From Mesostigma viride (Eukaryota > Streptophyta > Mesostigmatophyceae > Mesostigmatales > Mesostigmataceae): 64,000 nucleotides of DNA. The notes beneath the pieces are model-generated. The model saw only the letters and a program-made list of their open reading frames with translations, had not been told where the DNA came from and made no database searches. The stretch covers positions 1,159,227-1,223,226 of the forward strand of contig RPFO01001598.1 of assembly GCA_009746045.1 (NCBI GenBank), read 5' to 3'. Below, piece after piece: positions 26,801 to 49,781 of this stretch (position 1 is the stretch's first letter; each line of letters begins with the position of its first letter). A program made the translations under genes and the position numbers.

Positions 26801-29800
26801 ACATGACGTGACGCGGAAAGTAAGGTTGTCAAACGGGCAGACAGGCATCATATGACAGGGCATGTCATGAGATAGGGCATGTCAGGGGATCAAACGGGAG
26901 CAAACCAACGGGTTGCGACTTATACACTTAGCGAGAGGGGGCACATAAGCTCTGTGGACAATGGTTAGGGTTCTGAACACTGGGTTGGACACAGGGTTGG
27001 TGCAGACCACTGCTTCCACAAAAGGCCATGCGCAGACATTGCAGCATCCGCAGGCCTACCGGAGGAATGCACAACCCTGCTGGGGTGAGAACTGCGCAGC
27101 ACCCGGGGGCCGCCGACGGATTAGCCATTACCCTGGGCACGACTATCATGACAGGTGCTGTCGCAAGCCTGCGCTGGGATCGCGTCCTAGCTGCGCTGGC
27201 GGGCACGAGTTCCTGGTCTATGAGCGCCAGAGCAAGTGCCACTCTGGCTCTTGTTTTGTGCCACAGGGAAGCACACTGTTCCAGGGCACACGATACTCTC
27301 CCAGGCCATGCCAGCTCATGTTCCGATGACAGGTGCAGGACCCACCACCGTGATTCATGCCCACCGCTGACATCACCTTCACCAAACAAAGTCAAACTGC
27401 CAGGCACGCACGCACACACTTTCTCTTCTGCGCAACCAAAGGGCACCGATGCCAGCATACAAATAACGAATACAAATAACCAACGTACCGAGGTGGGCTT
27501 CCGAGCCGTCCGCTCCCAGGGGGTACACACAGGTGACCGGGTGCGGGTACCCTGGTGGCAAAAAGTGCACGCCGCGAACCACCTGCGGAGATGATGGAAT
27601 AACAGAGGGGGGCATGTCCACGGAGCATATTCCGTTGCAACGGCCACAAAAGAATCAGTAACTGCCGCAGTGACCAGGTCGCCATTCTTAACTGGCTGCC
27701 CCTGCAGCCATCAATGCACAGATCATTCCCACCGCTTGAGTTTCACTCATGCACTGACACCTAACCATGGCGTTGAGAAGAGAGGAATAATTTGAAATGT
27801 TTTCCTACGAATAGTATGCCCGCATGTTGGTTTCAATTTGCCTCAGTCTGGTCTGAACTACAAAACCTGTATGGGAAAGTGCAGAGACCCGAATGCCCGT
27901 CACGCAAGCAAAGAAAACAAACCCCAGGGAGGTTGCCTTGCAAGGCTTTCACCGCCAAGCACCGCTGCTGGTAGGACGAACATGATTCCATTGATTCCAT
28001 CGTCCGAGCACCCTGGCCAGCAAACACACAGCAGTACCGCATGATCGGTACTGACCTGCCATGCCGCCCCATTTGCTGCACGCGGCTGCTTGGTCAGCTC
28101 TGCAGTGATCACTGCCAGCTGCGAGCACAGCGCCTCTGCCACGGCTGCCATGCCCTGCTCTAACGGAGCCCCCTGCTCTGCAAATGCCAGCACATCCAGT
28201 TCCACAGGCACCAGCTGCACCGAGGTGCCGCTGCTGCCCCTGCCATAGTTCCTGGTGCTGTCTTCATGTGGCACTGTTCCTGCGGCAGCCAATGGGGGAG
28301 GAGAAGGGACAGCAAGCCAACGGGAGAGGAGAAGGGAAAGCAAGCCAACGGGAGAGGAGAAGGGACAGCAAGCCAACGAGGGAGGAGAAGGGACAGCAGG
28401 CCAGCGGGGGAGGAGAAGGGAAAGCAAGCAAACGGGAGAGGAGAAGGGACAGCAAGCCAACGGGGGAGGAGAAGGGAGAGCAAGCCAATGGGGGAGGAGA
28501 AGGGATGGCAAGCCAATGGGAGAGGAGAAGGGACAGCAAGCAGAGACAAGGGAAGATCAGTTGAAGGAAAGAGCAGACGAAGCCGCCAGACAGCCAGGCG
28601 AATTTCCAACAGACCAACAGCCAAACCCCACGCCGTTCCCCACATTCATCCCTAGTCTTGTCCCCATCTCCTGCCAATGTCCTTCAGAAGTTTAGTTTAC
28701 GAAGAGATGGGACAGGGTGGCTGCCCTGGTTCTTGACGTTACAATGATGTTACTGTAGTCTACAAAGATACAGGCTCAGCTCACTCCAAATCGCCAGGCG
28801 ATGCAGCGGTTGTCACAGAAGGCCCAATTTCCTCTAGTGCTCGCGCTCTCCTGGGCATGACCCTGACCCCAAGGGAGTGCGAAGGCGCACGGGTCTCATC
28901 AAGCCACCATGCCAGCAGATGTTGCCGGCAGCCGTGTGGTCTCAAGCACACAGCTGGACCCCGGTTGCCCGGCCGTAAACAGTAAACAGTTTATCCCCAG
29001 GAACCCACACAGCTTCACCCCCGCAAGCTGCTGCATGCAGCACCTCCCGCCACACCTTCAGCAAGGAACCTCTCGGATGTTTTTAGCCATTGAGCCTCAA
29101 GCCGACGATGGCGGCATGCCATCGTGTGCCAGTAAGCCGTCTGCGTGGGTGAACGCCCACCCAGCACATACAACGATGGAGGAAAGTCTCATCCGCTGTC
29201 ACACACCAACAGGTACTTAAGTATCCACAGCTCTAAAACCTCTGCTTCAATCAATGGGCTGCCAACACCACAGAGTGGAGCCGCCTGAAGGCTACGGCGA
29301 GCTCACCATCAGGTCAGGTCACTCACCGTTCTGAGGAAGGAAGGTGACCCCAGGAGCCGCATGCGGCGCAGGCAGCGCGCCATCAACGCCGCTCTTGCTA
29401 CCGCCACCAGCCCCCTCGTCACAAATGGCCAGCGAGCGACAGCTCAGCAAACTGACCTCTGCCACCTGCAGCGCATGAAGTGCGAGAAAAAATAATATAA
29501 TATAATAACTCTTCATTAGTAAGCCGCAAGACGATTCTCGCGCGAGAGATATGCAGCACCAGGCAACTAGGACGATGAACAGGCTTCATGGGTTTGACAC
29601 CTCTCCGCACAAACCAGCCGATTCCCAACGCACACAAACAACACGACAAGGATGCACAACCATTAATTCATTCATTCATGAATTAGTTAGTGACGCAGTC
29701 CCGTTGGGGCGCCCGGAGCAATAACCCTTGTGGCGATGCACGACCTGCCCGTGTGATGCACAACCATGCCCCATAGCCACCATCCCCTGTGACGCGGCCA

Positions 29801-30270
29801 AAAGGACACCAGTTTATGCTGGCAACAATTGTGCACCGATTTGATGGAACAAGTGAATGCTGGCACCCCCCACACCCTTACCCTGGCCGCCGCACCATCC
29901 CACGCATGCCCCGTCTCCGCCACCGCCTCCCCGCAGCACAACCCCGTGCTGGACGTCCCGCCACTCTGTGCTAGCCCATTGGTACGCTCCATCCCAGGGA
30001 TCCTCCCCCCTGCTGCCACCTCACCCCTTGTCCCAGGGGCTTCGGGCCGAACCAAGATAGACTGGACCGCCACATCATCCGAGGTGGCCGCGGAGCCCGC
30101 CTTGTCTCTCCTTGCGCCACCTGGCGCCTTTTTCTTGGCGCCCCCCTTGGCTTTGTCGTCCTTCGCAGGCTCCCCTCCACCCGCCCGCGCCTTGACCAGG
30201 AAGGCGGCGGTGCTGGCGCGGATGTCGGCTGTTAGCCGGTCCACCGCAACCGCCAAGGCTGCCGACGTGC
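20849..30270 (-). CDS. UFSP2: UFM1-specific protease (UFSP2 type), at least 12 exons, first exon not found
   Basis: Cysteine protease that matures UFM1 and removes it from ER and ribosomal targets. Exons in transcript order: 30025-30270, 29327-29458, 28056-28279, 27489-27582, 26634-26757, 26023-26075, 25715-25765, 24741-24817, 24132-24220, 22864-22975, 22105-22207, 20849-21087. All junction phases agree, giving 514 residues plus a missing 5' exon (the first listed starts in phase 1). The N-terminal half has [16 protein letters not shown] and [15 protein letters not shown]. The catalytic half has [29 protein letters not shown] (catalytic Cys), [49 protein letters not shown] (catalytic Asp and His) and GWCGWK, ending [10 protein letters not shown]. 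All catalytic residues are present, so the enzyme looks functional. Two introns carry tandem arrays that copy the donor site. A 30-residue Lys/Gly/Ala-rich insertion lies in the first listed exon. Confidence 0.93.
21255..21480. repeat. Tandem CACATGACAA/CCCACATGA repeat
   Basis: Degenerate units of about 19-22 bp built on ACATCACATGACAATACACC, about ten copies, inside the last UFSP2 intron. Confidence 0.85.
21890..22128. repeat. 60-70-bp tandem repeat copying the UFSP2 exon 11 end and donor
   Basis: Three intronic copies plus the original junction at 22104/22105. On the minus strand each contains CATCATGATTG followed by GTGAGCGGGC, that is, the last coding bases and the donor. Spacers are built from TGTATGG/TGCATGG. 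Confidence 0.9.
23693..24136. repeat. 17-bp minisatellite copying the UFSP2 exon 9 donor (about 26 units)
   Basis: The unit GGCCGGGGTTTACCTGT is read on the minus strand as ACAGGTAAACCCCGGCC. The array abuts the exon at 24132, and each unit carries CACAG followed by GTAAAC, the authentic donor context. Because 17 is not a multiple of three and the unit has no stop in the plus frames, long spurious plus-strand open frames appear. Confidence 0.95.
28292..28543. repeat. 28-bp minisatellite forming the polypyrimidine tract of UFSP2 intron 2
   Basis: Nine copies of a 28-bp unit starting GGGAGAGGAGAAGGGACAGC. On the transcribed (minus) strand this is pyrimidine-rich (CCTTCTCCTC) and the array starts 12 nt upstream of the exon acceptor at 28280. 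Confidence 0.9.
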
Positions 30271-30603
30271 CTGGTGGGGCGTGATGGGGCATGTGGGACG
30301 TGTGGGGTGTGTGCATGGGGGTCGGGGGTGGGTGGGCGCAAGTGCATGGAGACATCATCAGGGCATCAACAGGCGAGATTCTCAGTGTCCCAGGTCACCA
30401 CCCAATCAAGTAAACAGTTAATCAGACGGTTGAAAAATCAAGGAATAAAATATCCTACGCACGGAACCAAGGCACAAAGAAACCGATGTAAATAGGGATT
30501 CACAACAGATTAGATTCACACCGCGCTATTCAAGCAGTCTTGTGCTAAAACAAACATGGTTAGAGTAGCCAAGCATTGATGATCAAGTCATCAGATAGGG
30601 TGG

Positions 30604-30760
30604 CCAGGAATACTTGGGGCCATGGGTACAACTCCTGTGACATCAGCAACCAACATCAGAAAATCTTGTGACATCGGCAACTCATCTATATCAGCAAAAT
30701 CAACCGTCCCCCCCCAGGAGTCGTGGCCCCCTGTGAAACAGGCACATACTACCCAGCACC
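30604..30760 (-). other. Possible unassigned minus-strand exon
   Basis: After a good acceptor (CTGTTTCACAG) a frame reads [19 protein letters not shown] and stays open for 46 residues. Its phase fits either the end of the last ODR4 exon found or a 5' piece of another gene. I could not match it to either family, so it is only a candidate. Confidence 0.25.
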
Positions 30761-30787
30761 AACACATCTTTCTCGCCACGGCCAGCG

Positions 30788-33089
30788 TTTCGATTAAGGG
30801 TTTTGCAGGCCGCCTTGTGCGGCGTTTTGAACTGTGTATAGTGGTGTCGCTCGGCCTCTTGTGTGGCGCTTCGACCAGTAAGATTGGTTTCGCCACGGCC
30901 ACGTGTGGCGGGCTCAGTGGCGGGCGCCCGTATTTAGCGTACTATGTGTCAGCTCCCGCCAGAGGGATGGCGCGGCGCTGGTTGTCACTTGCCCGCGGAG
31001 CCCATTTTCGGAAGAACCAAATGTTCGAAGTTCGAAGAAGGGGCGAAGCCAATTTATTTGGTCAGCGTGTAAAGAGGGGACGCAATTTGAGCATTTCCAT
31101 TGGCGTCTACTTATTCGACGATGGATCTTGGCGCAAAACTCCTGACTCTGCGGCCAAGATGGTACGAAAAAAACAGGATAGAAGGATTTTGGGGAAAGCG
31201 CACGTCAAACCCATCCACCCATCCACCCATCCACCCATCCACCCATCCACCCATCCACCCATCCACCCATCCACCCATCCACCCATCCACCCATCCACCC
31301 ATCCACCCATCCACCCATCCACCCATCCACCCATCCACCCATCCACCCATCCACCCATCCACCCATCCACCCATCCACCCATCCACCCATCCACCCATCC
31401 ACCCATCCACCCATCCACCCATCCACCCATCCACCCATCCACCCATCCACCCATCCACCCATCCACCCATCCACCCATCCACCCATCCACCCATCCACCC
31501 ATCCACCCATCCACCCATCCACCCATCCACCCATCCACCCATCCACCCATCCACCCATCCACCCATCCACCCATCCACCCATCCACCCATCCACCCATCC
31601 ACCCATCCACCCATCCACCCATCCACCCATCCACCCATCCACCCATCCACCCATCCACCCATCCACCCATCCACCCATCCACCCATCCACCCATCCACCC
31701 ATCCACCCATCCACCCATCCACCCATCCACCCATCCACCCATCCACCCATCCACCCATCCACCCATCCACCCATCCACCCATCCACCCATCCACCCATCC
31801 ACCCATCCACCCATCCACCCATCCACCCATCCACCCATCCACCCATCCACCCATCCACCCAGCCACCCAGCCACCCAGCCACCCAGCCACCCAGCCACCC
31901 ATCCACCCATCCACCCATCCACCCATCCACCCATCCACCCATCCACCCATCCACCCATCCACCCATCCACCCATCCACCCATCCACCCATCCACCCATCC
32001 ACCCATCCACCCATCCACCCATCCACCCATCCACCCATCCACCCATCCACCCATCCACCCATCCACCCATCCACCCATCCACCCATCCACCCATCCACCC
32101 ATCCACCCATCCACCCATCCACCCATCCACCCATCCACCCATCCACCCATCCACCCATCCACCCATCCACCCATCCACCCATCCACCCATCCACCCATCC
32201 ACCCATCCACCCATCCACCCATCCACCCATCCACCCATCCACCCATCCACCCATCCACCCATCCACCCATCCACCCATCCACCCATCCACCCATCCACCC
32301 ATCCACCCATCCACCCATCCACCCATCCACCCATCCACCCATCCATCCATCCATCCAAAAAATAATTTGCGCATCTTCGCAAGCAGAAGTCCTCATGGCG
32401 AAGCGTGCGGAGAGCTGGTGACTGCCCAGCTCCTGGCGACGCGTGCGATGACACGTGCACAGAGTTAAGGAGTTTCATTTCTGTGCCAAGATCCTGTTTT
32501 TGTCAGCTGTACCATCTTGACCGCAGAGTCAGGAGTTTTGCGCGAAGATCCATCGTCCTTCTAGTAGACGCCAATGGAAATCGCTCAGGTGCACCCGCAC
32601 TCCACGCACCTCTCCAATAATTGGCTTTGCCCTTTCTCCGAACCTTGGTTGTTCTGACAATGGGCTCCGCCGACGAAACTTTTAACGTGAAAGTTACAAC
32701 GCACGTTACTGGATACTCATGACAACTAGAGACGGCAGCCGGCAGAAAGCACAAGTTGCCACGGCGCCAGGCTGTTGAGAGCCTGCCTAGCCACAGATAG
32801 CCACCTGACTGCACACTGCACTAGTGCACCCATGACCCACCCCGCCACCCTGTCTGTTGTGGCGGGAAGCCTGTGGGCTGGCGCCTCTGACACGGCCAAC
32901 CGTGGCGTAGTACCAACTACCGTGCGCTTTCAGCACGGCCAACCCATGGCGAATCAACATCAACAGTGTAGCACCAGCACCGCCCATTGTGGCATCTTGG
33001 ACGGGCTAAGAAACAGGGCCGCACCGCCACATTTCCCCCAAATTAGCGTGTCACCGCCACATTCGGCGTAAATCCGCCACTAATCGAAA
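30788..33089. mobile_element. 2.3-kb terminal-inverted-repeat (fold-back-like) element with an internal satellite
   Basis: Ends TTTCGATTA (30788-30796) and TAATCGAAA (33081-33089) are inverted. Internal arms 30995-31180 and 32490-32675 are long imperfect inverted repeats (for example GGATCTTGGCGCAAAACTCC against its complement at 32535-32555). The sequence between the arms is an 8-bp satellite. The arms are rich in GTGGCG motifs. A 0.73-kb relative with the same two end types lies at 49782-50515. No transposase is encoded, so this is a non-autonomous element. No clear target duplication is visible. Confidence 0.7.
31210..32357. repeat. 8-bp satellite (CCCATCCA)n
   Basis: About 143 copies, nearly pure, with one cluster of five CCCAGCCA variants at about 31857-31896 and a CCAT slip at the 3' end. 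Stops are absent in all frames, so the long open frames here (THPPIHPS repeats and VDGWMGGW repeats) are artefacts. Confidence 0.98.
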
Positions 33090-33411
33090 TGCTGCTTGCC
33101 ACAGAAGGAAGAATGGCACCGCAGAGAAAAGGCAGTGGCAGAGGCCCTTGCAAGAAAAGAAGCAAATACACTGGCGAAAGGAGAGGCTGGACCAAAGAAA
33201 CTGTGACAACAAGGATCCCTCGAGCAACCACCTCGGACAAGACAGCTAAATTGTGTGTAAGTTTCGCCCATACCGCTCTCATCCTAGCCAGCAGGGTTTG
33301 GCGCGGTACCCGGTACTACCGTCTCGAACCCTTCTAGCCAGCCAACGAGTCAGCCCACTAGCCAGCAACAAAACATGGACAATGCGGGCTGAACAGACAG
33401 CACGAACAACA

Positions 33412-35433
33412 CAGACAACACGGCCAACACGGCCAACACGGCCGACACGGCCGACATGGCCAACACGGCCGACACGCCGACACGCCCGACACGCCCGACA
33501 CGCCCGACACGCCCGACACGGCCGACACGGCCGACACGGCCGACACGGCCGACACGGCCGACACCGCCAACACCGCCGACACGGCCGACACGGCCAACAC
33601 GGCCAACACGGCCAACACGGCCAACACCGCCAACACGGCCAACACCGCCAACACGGCCAACACGGCCAACACGGCCAACACCGCCAACACCGCCAACACC
33701 GCCAACACCGCCAACACCGCCAACACCGCCAACACCGCCAACACCGCCAACACCGCCAACACCGCCAACACCGCCAACACCGCCAACACCGCCAACACCG
33801 CCAACACCGCCAACACCGCCAACACCGCCAACACCGCCAACACCGCCAACACCGCCAACACCGCCAACACCGCCAACACCGCCAACACGGCCAACACCGC
33901 CGACACGGCCGACACGGCCAACACGGCCAACACGGCCAACACGGCCAACACGGCCAACACGGCCAACACGGCCAACACGGCCAACACGGCCAACACGGCC
34001 AACACGGCCAACACCGCCAACACCGCCAACACCGCCAACACCGCCAACACCGCCAACACCGCCAACACCGCCAACACCGCCAACACCGCCAACACCGCCA
34101 ACACCGCCAACACCGCCAACACCGCCAACACCGCCAACACCGCCAACACAGCCAACACCGCCAACACAGCCAACACAGCCAACACCGCCAACACCGCCAA
34201 CACCGCCGACACCGCCGACACCGCCGACACCGCCGACACCGCCGACACCGCCGACACCGCCGACACCGCCGACACCGCCGACACCGCCAACACCGCCAAC
34301 ACCGCCAACACCGCCAACACCGCCAACACCGCCAACACCGCCAACACCGCCAACACCGCCAACACCGCCAACACCGCCAACACCGCCAACACCGCCAACA
34401 CCGCCAACACCGCCAACACCGCCAACACCGCCAACACCGCCAACACCGCCAACACCGCCAACACCGCCAACACCGCCAACACAGCCAACACCGCCAACAC
34501 AGCCAACACAGCCAACACAGCCAACACAGCCAACACAGCCAACACAGCCAACACAGCCAACACAGCCAACACAGCCAACACAGCCAACACAGCCAACACA
34601 GCCAACACAGCCAACACAGCCAACACAGCCAACACAGCCAACACAGCCAACACAGCCAACACAGCCAACACAGCCAACACAGCCAACACAGCCAACACAG
34701 CCAACACAGCCAACACAGCCAACACAGCCAACACAGCCAACACAGCCAACACAGCCAACACAGCCAACACAGCCAACACAGCCAACACAGCCAACACAGC
34801 CAACACAGCCAACACAGCCAACACAGCCAACACAGCCAACACAGCCAACACAGCCAACACAGCCAACACAGCCAACACAGCCAACACAGCCAACACAGCC
34901 AACACAGCCAACACAGCCAACACAGCCAACACAGCCAACACAGCCAACACAGCCAACACAGCCAACACAGCCAACACAGCCAACACAGCCAACACAGCCA
35001 ACACAGCCAACACAGCCAACACAGCCAACACAGCCAACACAGCCAACACAGCCAACACAGCCAACACAGCCAACACAGCCAACACAGCCAACACAGCCAA
35101 CACAGCCAACACAGCCAACACAGCCAACACAGCCAACACAGCCAACACAGCCAACACAGCCAACACAGCCAACACAGCCAACACAGCCAACACAGCCAAC
35201 ACAGCCAACACAGCCAACACAGCCAACACAGCCAACACAGCCAACACAGCCAACACAGCCAACACAGCCAACACAGCCAACACAGCCAACACAGCCAACA
35301 CAGCCAACACAGCCAACACAGCCAACACAGCCAACACAGCCAACACAGCCAACACAGCCAACACAGCCAACACAGCCAACACAGCCAACACAGCCAACAC
35401 AGCCAACACAGCCAACACAGCCAACACAGCCAA
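33412..35433. repeat. 9-bp satellite based on CCAACACNG, about 224 copies
   Basis: Units occur in blocks: mixed CCGACACGG/CCAACACGG at the left, then CCAACACCG, then CCAACACGG, then CCAACACCG, a short CCGACACCG block near 34205-34280, CCAACACCG again, and finally about 105 uniform CCAACACAG units from about 34485 to the end. Being a multiple of three and stop-free, it creates open frames of over 700 codons on both strands that are not genes. Confidence 0.97.
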
Positions 35434-35568
35434 CAGCAGGCACAGGATACCCCCCTAGGACTCCCCCCTCTCCCACCTGGCAGCTTCTGGCAGCTTCTGG
35501 CAGCTTATGGCCCTTTCACATGTTCTGTCCCTATAACTTTCCCTTTCACATTGTACTTATCCCCTTAC

Positions 35569-37567
35569 CGGCAGGGCGGGCGGCCTTGTCGGTCGTGCCT
35601 GATGCCATCGGCAGCTGCACGCGCAGGCGGCAGCGGAACACCGTGTGGGTGTCGGCGAGCCAGGCGGCCCCTGGCATGGTGTTCTGGGTCACCAGGTTGC
35701 CGGGGTAGGGCACCGGGATGGCGGCGGCCGAGGGGCCGTCCGAGATGGCCTGGTGCCGCGCACATGTCGGACGATGGGCGATCAGCGAGAGGCCATAAGC
35801 AAGGCAATAAGCGAGAGGCCATAAGCAAGGCAATAAGCGAGAGAACTTCCCTAGGTATGATTGGAGACAGCATCGCAGGAGGGACGGCAGCAATGCGGAG
35901 GTAAAACATCGTCAAGAAAGCGACTCGTTGCTTACTTAATATAAGTGAGGCCCGGTCTACACGGAAAGTTGAGGAGCAGGAAAACCAAAAAGGAAAAAAG
36001 TGGTCGGAAAGAGCCAGCAAGGAAACAGAGCCTACGAGGGAAAAGACAGCCAATGTGGCATTGGGCGGCAATCGACCTGGAATGCCTGAGCATCCCAGAG
36101 AGAAGCCTAGAACAGGCCAACTGGCTCAGATAAAGTCCAGCCACAGATTCATGAGGTGTGTGTATGCTTGCAAGGCTGGCCGTCTGCATAAAAGGGACTG
36201 TCCTGCTCATCACCAACATGCATTGGTAGCAGAAGGTAGCAGAAGGTAGCAGACGGTAGCAGAAGGTAGCAGACGGTAGCAGAAGGTAGCAGACGGTAGC
36301 AGAAGGTAGCAGAAGGCAGCAGAAGGTAGCAGAAGGTAACAGAAGGTAGCAGAAGGCAGCAGAAGGTAGCAGAGGGTAGCAGAAGCACTGGAGATGGTTG
36401 GGAAAGTGTTGCGCCCCCCGGTGTCATGTGTGCATGCCCACGTGCGACGCGCCAGCACACCCACACCTAGACACTCTCGTCGACCCAAGTTCGCGACAGT
36501 CATGCACACCCTGCTAGGAGATGCACCGTGACTTCATACAAGGAACCCCAGGGGGGAGCTATGCCGGCATCTGTCAGTGCAAACACGACAATGCATGGTC
36601 ATGGGTGCAGCATGGCAGGTGACGGCAGCTGGACAGTTTCTTCCGTGGAGTGGGCACGCGAGCCAGCATACACCGACATGTGCCCATGGTCATACTGGTA
36701 CCATCCATTCCCCCTACCATCCGCTCCCTCCTTACTAGTTGCCTTGCTCCAAAGGAATGTGGAATGTCTGTGGAGAAGGCTACCTGACTATTCTAGCCAC
36801 GGCGGGGTTGGAGTGGGAGCTATCTGGCCAGGTAGAGGTGAATCAAAAGTGTATGCTATGTATACCCATTTCCCTATTTCTATTCCTGGATCTCTGGGTT
36901 GATAGCAACGCTCAACAGTCCAGCATGGCGATACCCAAATGCTGATGCCTTGGCTGGCACAGGCGCGGCTATGCCACCACATTCTTACGAGGGAGTAGTA
37001 CTCCAGCGCGTGACCGCCATCCTCCTGACCATGCACTCCGCAGATGATCCACGAATCCTGCCACGCCCACGATTTCCGCGCGATTCTACGGATGTGCGGA
37101 CCGGCGGCGGAGATGCCTTGGCGCCAGACGCACGCCCCGAGCACAGCCAACCCGGCTGGGAGGACGGAGCTGACATCTATTGGGCGCACAACGCGGGAAC
37201 AACACGAGACACCGCGATGCCAGAAATATTCAGGTTATCGGCATGTCGATAATTAAAAATGGTACGAGCCATGCTGAGACTATCCCACGCATGTATACAT
37301 TCAGTAAAATGCCTGCACCTAGCATAAACAAGACCGTGATTGGGCCGGTGCCCATACAAAATTTACTACTTATTAGAGGGCTTCATTACCTTCCAAGCAA
37401 GCTTCGAATTCCCCCTCGCTGAAAGGGGTAGCGCCCATAATATGAAACCCATGAGACTCCGCGTGCACCCCGATGAGTAACGCGATTGGGACTGCTCCTT
37501 GCTCGGAAGTTGCGCACAATCGCAAAAGTCTTTCTTCTACTCCATTGTGTATATCAAGCGTGGCCAT
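35569..37567 (-). CDS. ODR4: ODR4 homologue (UFSP2 partner / GPCR-trafficking factor), N-terminal part
   Basis: Three exons with consistent phases: 37390-37567, 36989-37176, 35569-35749. The start at 37567 gives MATLDIHNG; an in-frame ATG at 37585 adds six residues. Exon 1 has VPIALLIGVHAESHGFHIMG followed by ATPF, matching the ODR4 block FVSGLLIGQ...TRTP. Exon 2 has SSVLPAGLAVLGACVW, matching MLPGGLLVLGVFI. Exon 3 has an SSW-type block (MPGAAWLADTHTVFRCRLRV followed by QLPM), matching the region before ODR4's beta-rich middle. In animals ODR4 is an ER membrane protein that anchors UFSP2. The C-terminal half and the membrane helix are not found; any further exons would have to lie below 35569, where satellites and an inserted element occupy most of the DNA. 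Identification rests on three short family blocks in the right order, so it is probable, not certain. Confidence 0.68.
36228..36388. repeat. 10-bp minisatellite (GGTAGCAGAA)n in ODR4 intron 2
   Basis: About sixteen units of GGTAGCAGAA with GGTAGCAGAC, GGCAGCAGAA and GGTAACAGAA variants. Confidence 0.93.
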
Positions 37568-37585
37568 GAGAAAGCTCGAGTTCAA

Positions 37586-38494
37586 GGTAAGCTATATGTC
37601 TGACTAAAAAACGCTTAGAAAACGCTTTCTACCGGGTAACCGCGCTGCCGCCAATCCTCCCCCATAAAGGCGGCTATTATTGTGGTGCCGACCACTAAAA
37701 ATATGGGCAAAGCACGGACGATATCACAGAGGCTACACCCGGAAACGTTGTTATCATGTTATGTAAGGAGCGGCCATCGAAAATTGACAGGATGGCGTCT
37801 CCGTCACGGGCGTACATACTAGCATCCGGGGTCCATGCCAGCTATGGTTGCTGCTGGACCACGTCACTAGGAATGATCAAATGATTTGGCCTGTAGGCCT
37901 TCTGCCAACTGTCTGCGGCTCAGGAGCTGCTCTGTGCTCAGTCAAAGTGTGCAGGCTTCATTATGTGACGACAAGTGGCGTCCTTAAATGTTATTTCGAA
38001 TTTCCCCGAAGCAAAGCCGTAGCCCTGGAACGCTTGGGGCAGAAGTTGGAAAGACAGGAGGCATCAAAATGCTGCCGAAGACGTTGCACGTATTTTGAAC
38101 CCGGACGATGGCCGTAGGGCACCGTAAAAGAAGGGGGCAAAAATTTTGCTTGCCGCCATAGCTGTATTTTACTACTGCGAGAGCCCTTGTCGGCCCTGCC
38201 TCATTCCCAAAGCATCCTCGTAATGTGGCCCCTCGAAGAGGGACAGCTGCCAGTGCTAGCCTGTTTCGGAATTATGCGCCCAAATTGTTCTGTCTACAAA
38301 ACGATTGCTCTCGTTTAAAATGCCCACCACTCTTGGGCAGATGCCCGGAAATGGTTAAACTGTGCGGATGTGGCAGTCGCCAAGTCAGAATGGTGTTACT
38401 TTTTTTTATTACACATCCGGCAGCGCCGGCTGGACGAGACCTACCGTTGGCGTTCTTGAAATTGCAATAAGAAGCATTTAGGGGTCGAACTGGA
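37586..38494. promoter_or_regulatory. Intergenic region between divergent ODR4 and the receptor-like gene
   Basis: About 0.9 kb holding both start regions. No TATA box or repeat stands out. Short open frames here lack any family signal. Confidence 0.5.
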
Positions 38495-49525
<11,031 letters not shown>

Positions 49526-49780
49526 AGTCCTCTTTCCTGAAGGATTTGTTTGGGGGTTGGGCGTGTGCCTCCCCATGGTTGCTGGATGCAATCTGTGGCA
49601 CGTGCCTTCAAGGCAATGATAGGCAAGGTGTCACCAGAGCGGATGGCCACAGGCACAGGTTCGTGCTGGTTGCAAAGGATGCACAACCAGATGGTACATG
49701 TAACTTTTCATATACGGAGGCAGCTTGGAGGCTGGAGCTCTGGTATACTTGCAACGGCTGCTGGATCCGTCTGTATCAGT
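49526..49780. other. 3' flank of the receptor-like gene
   Basis: Presumed 3' UTR and terminator region. No further coding signal is visible. Confidence 0.4.
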
Positions 49781-49781
49781 G

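Noticed and set aside
30622-32478. Open frames of 389-599 codons of THPPIHPS or VDGWMGGW repeats on both strands
   Set aside because: They are translations of a stop-free 8-bp satellite; all frames are open equally.
33253-35904. Open frames of about 700-880 codons (QHS, PTQ, VGC, AVL repeats)
   Set aside because: Translations of a stop-free 9-bp satellite, with no start context or conserved flank.
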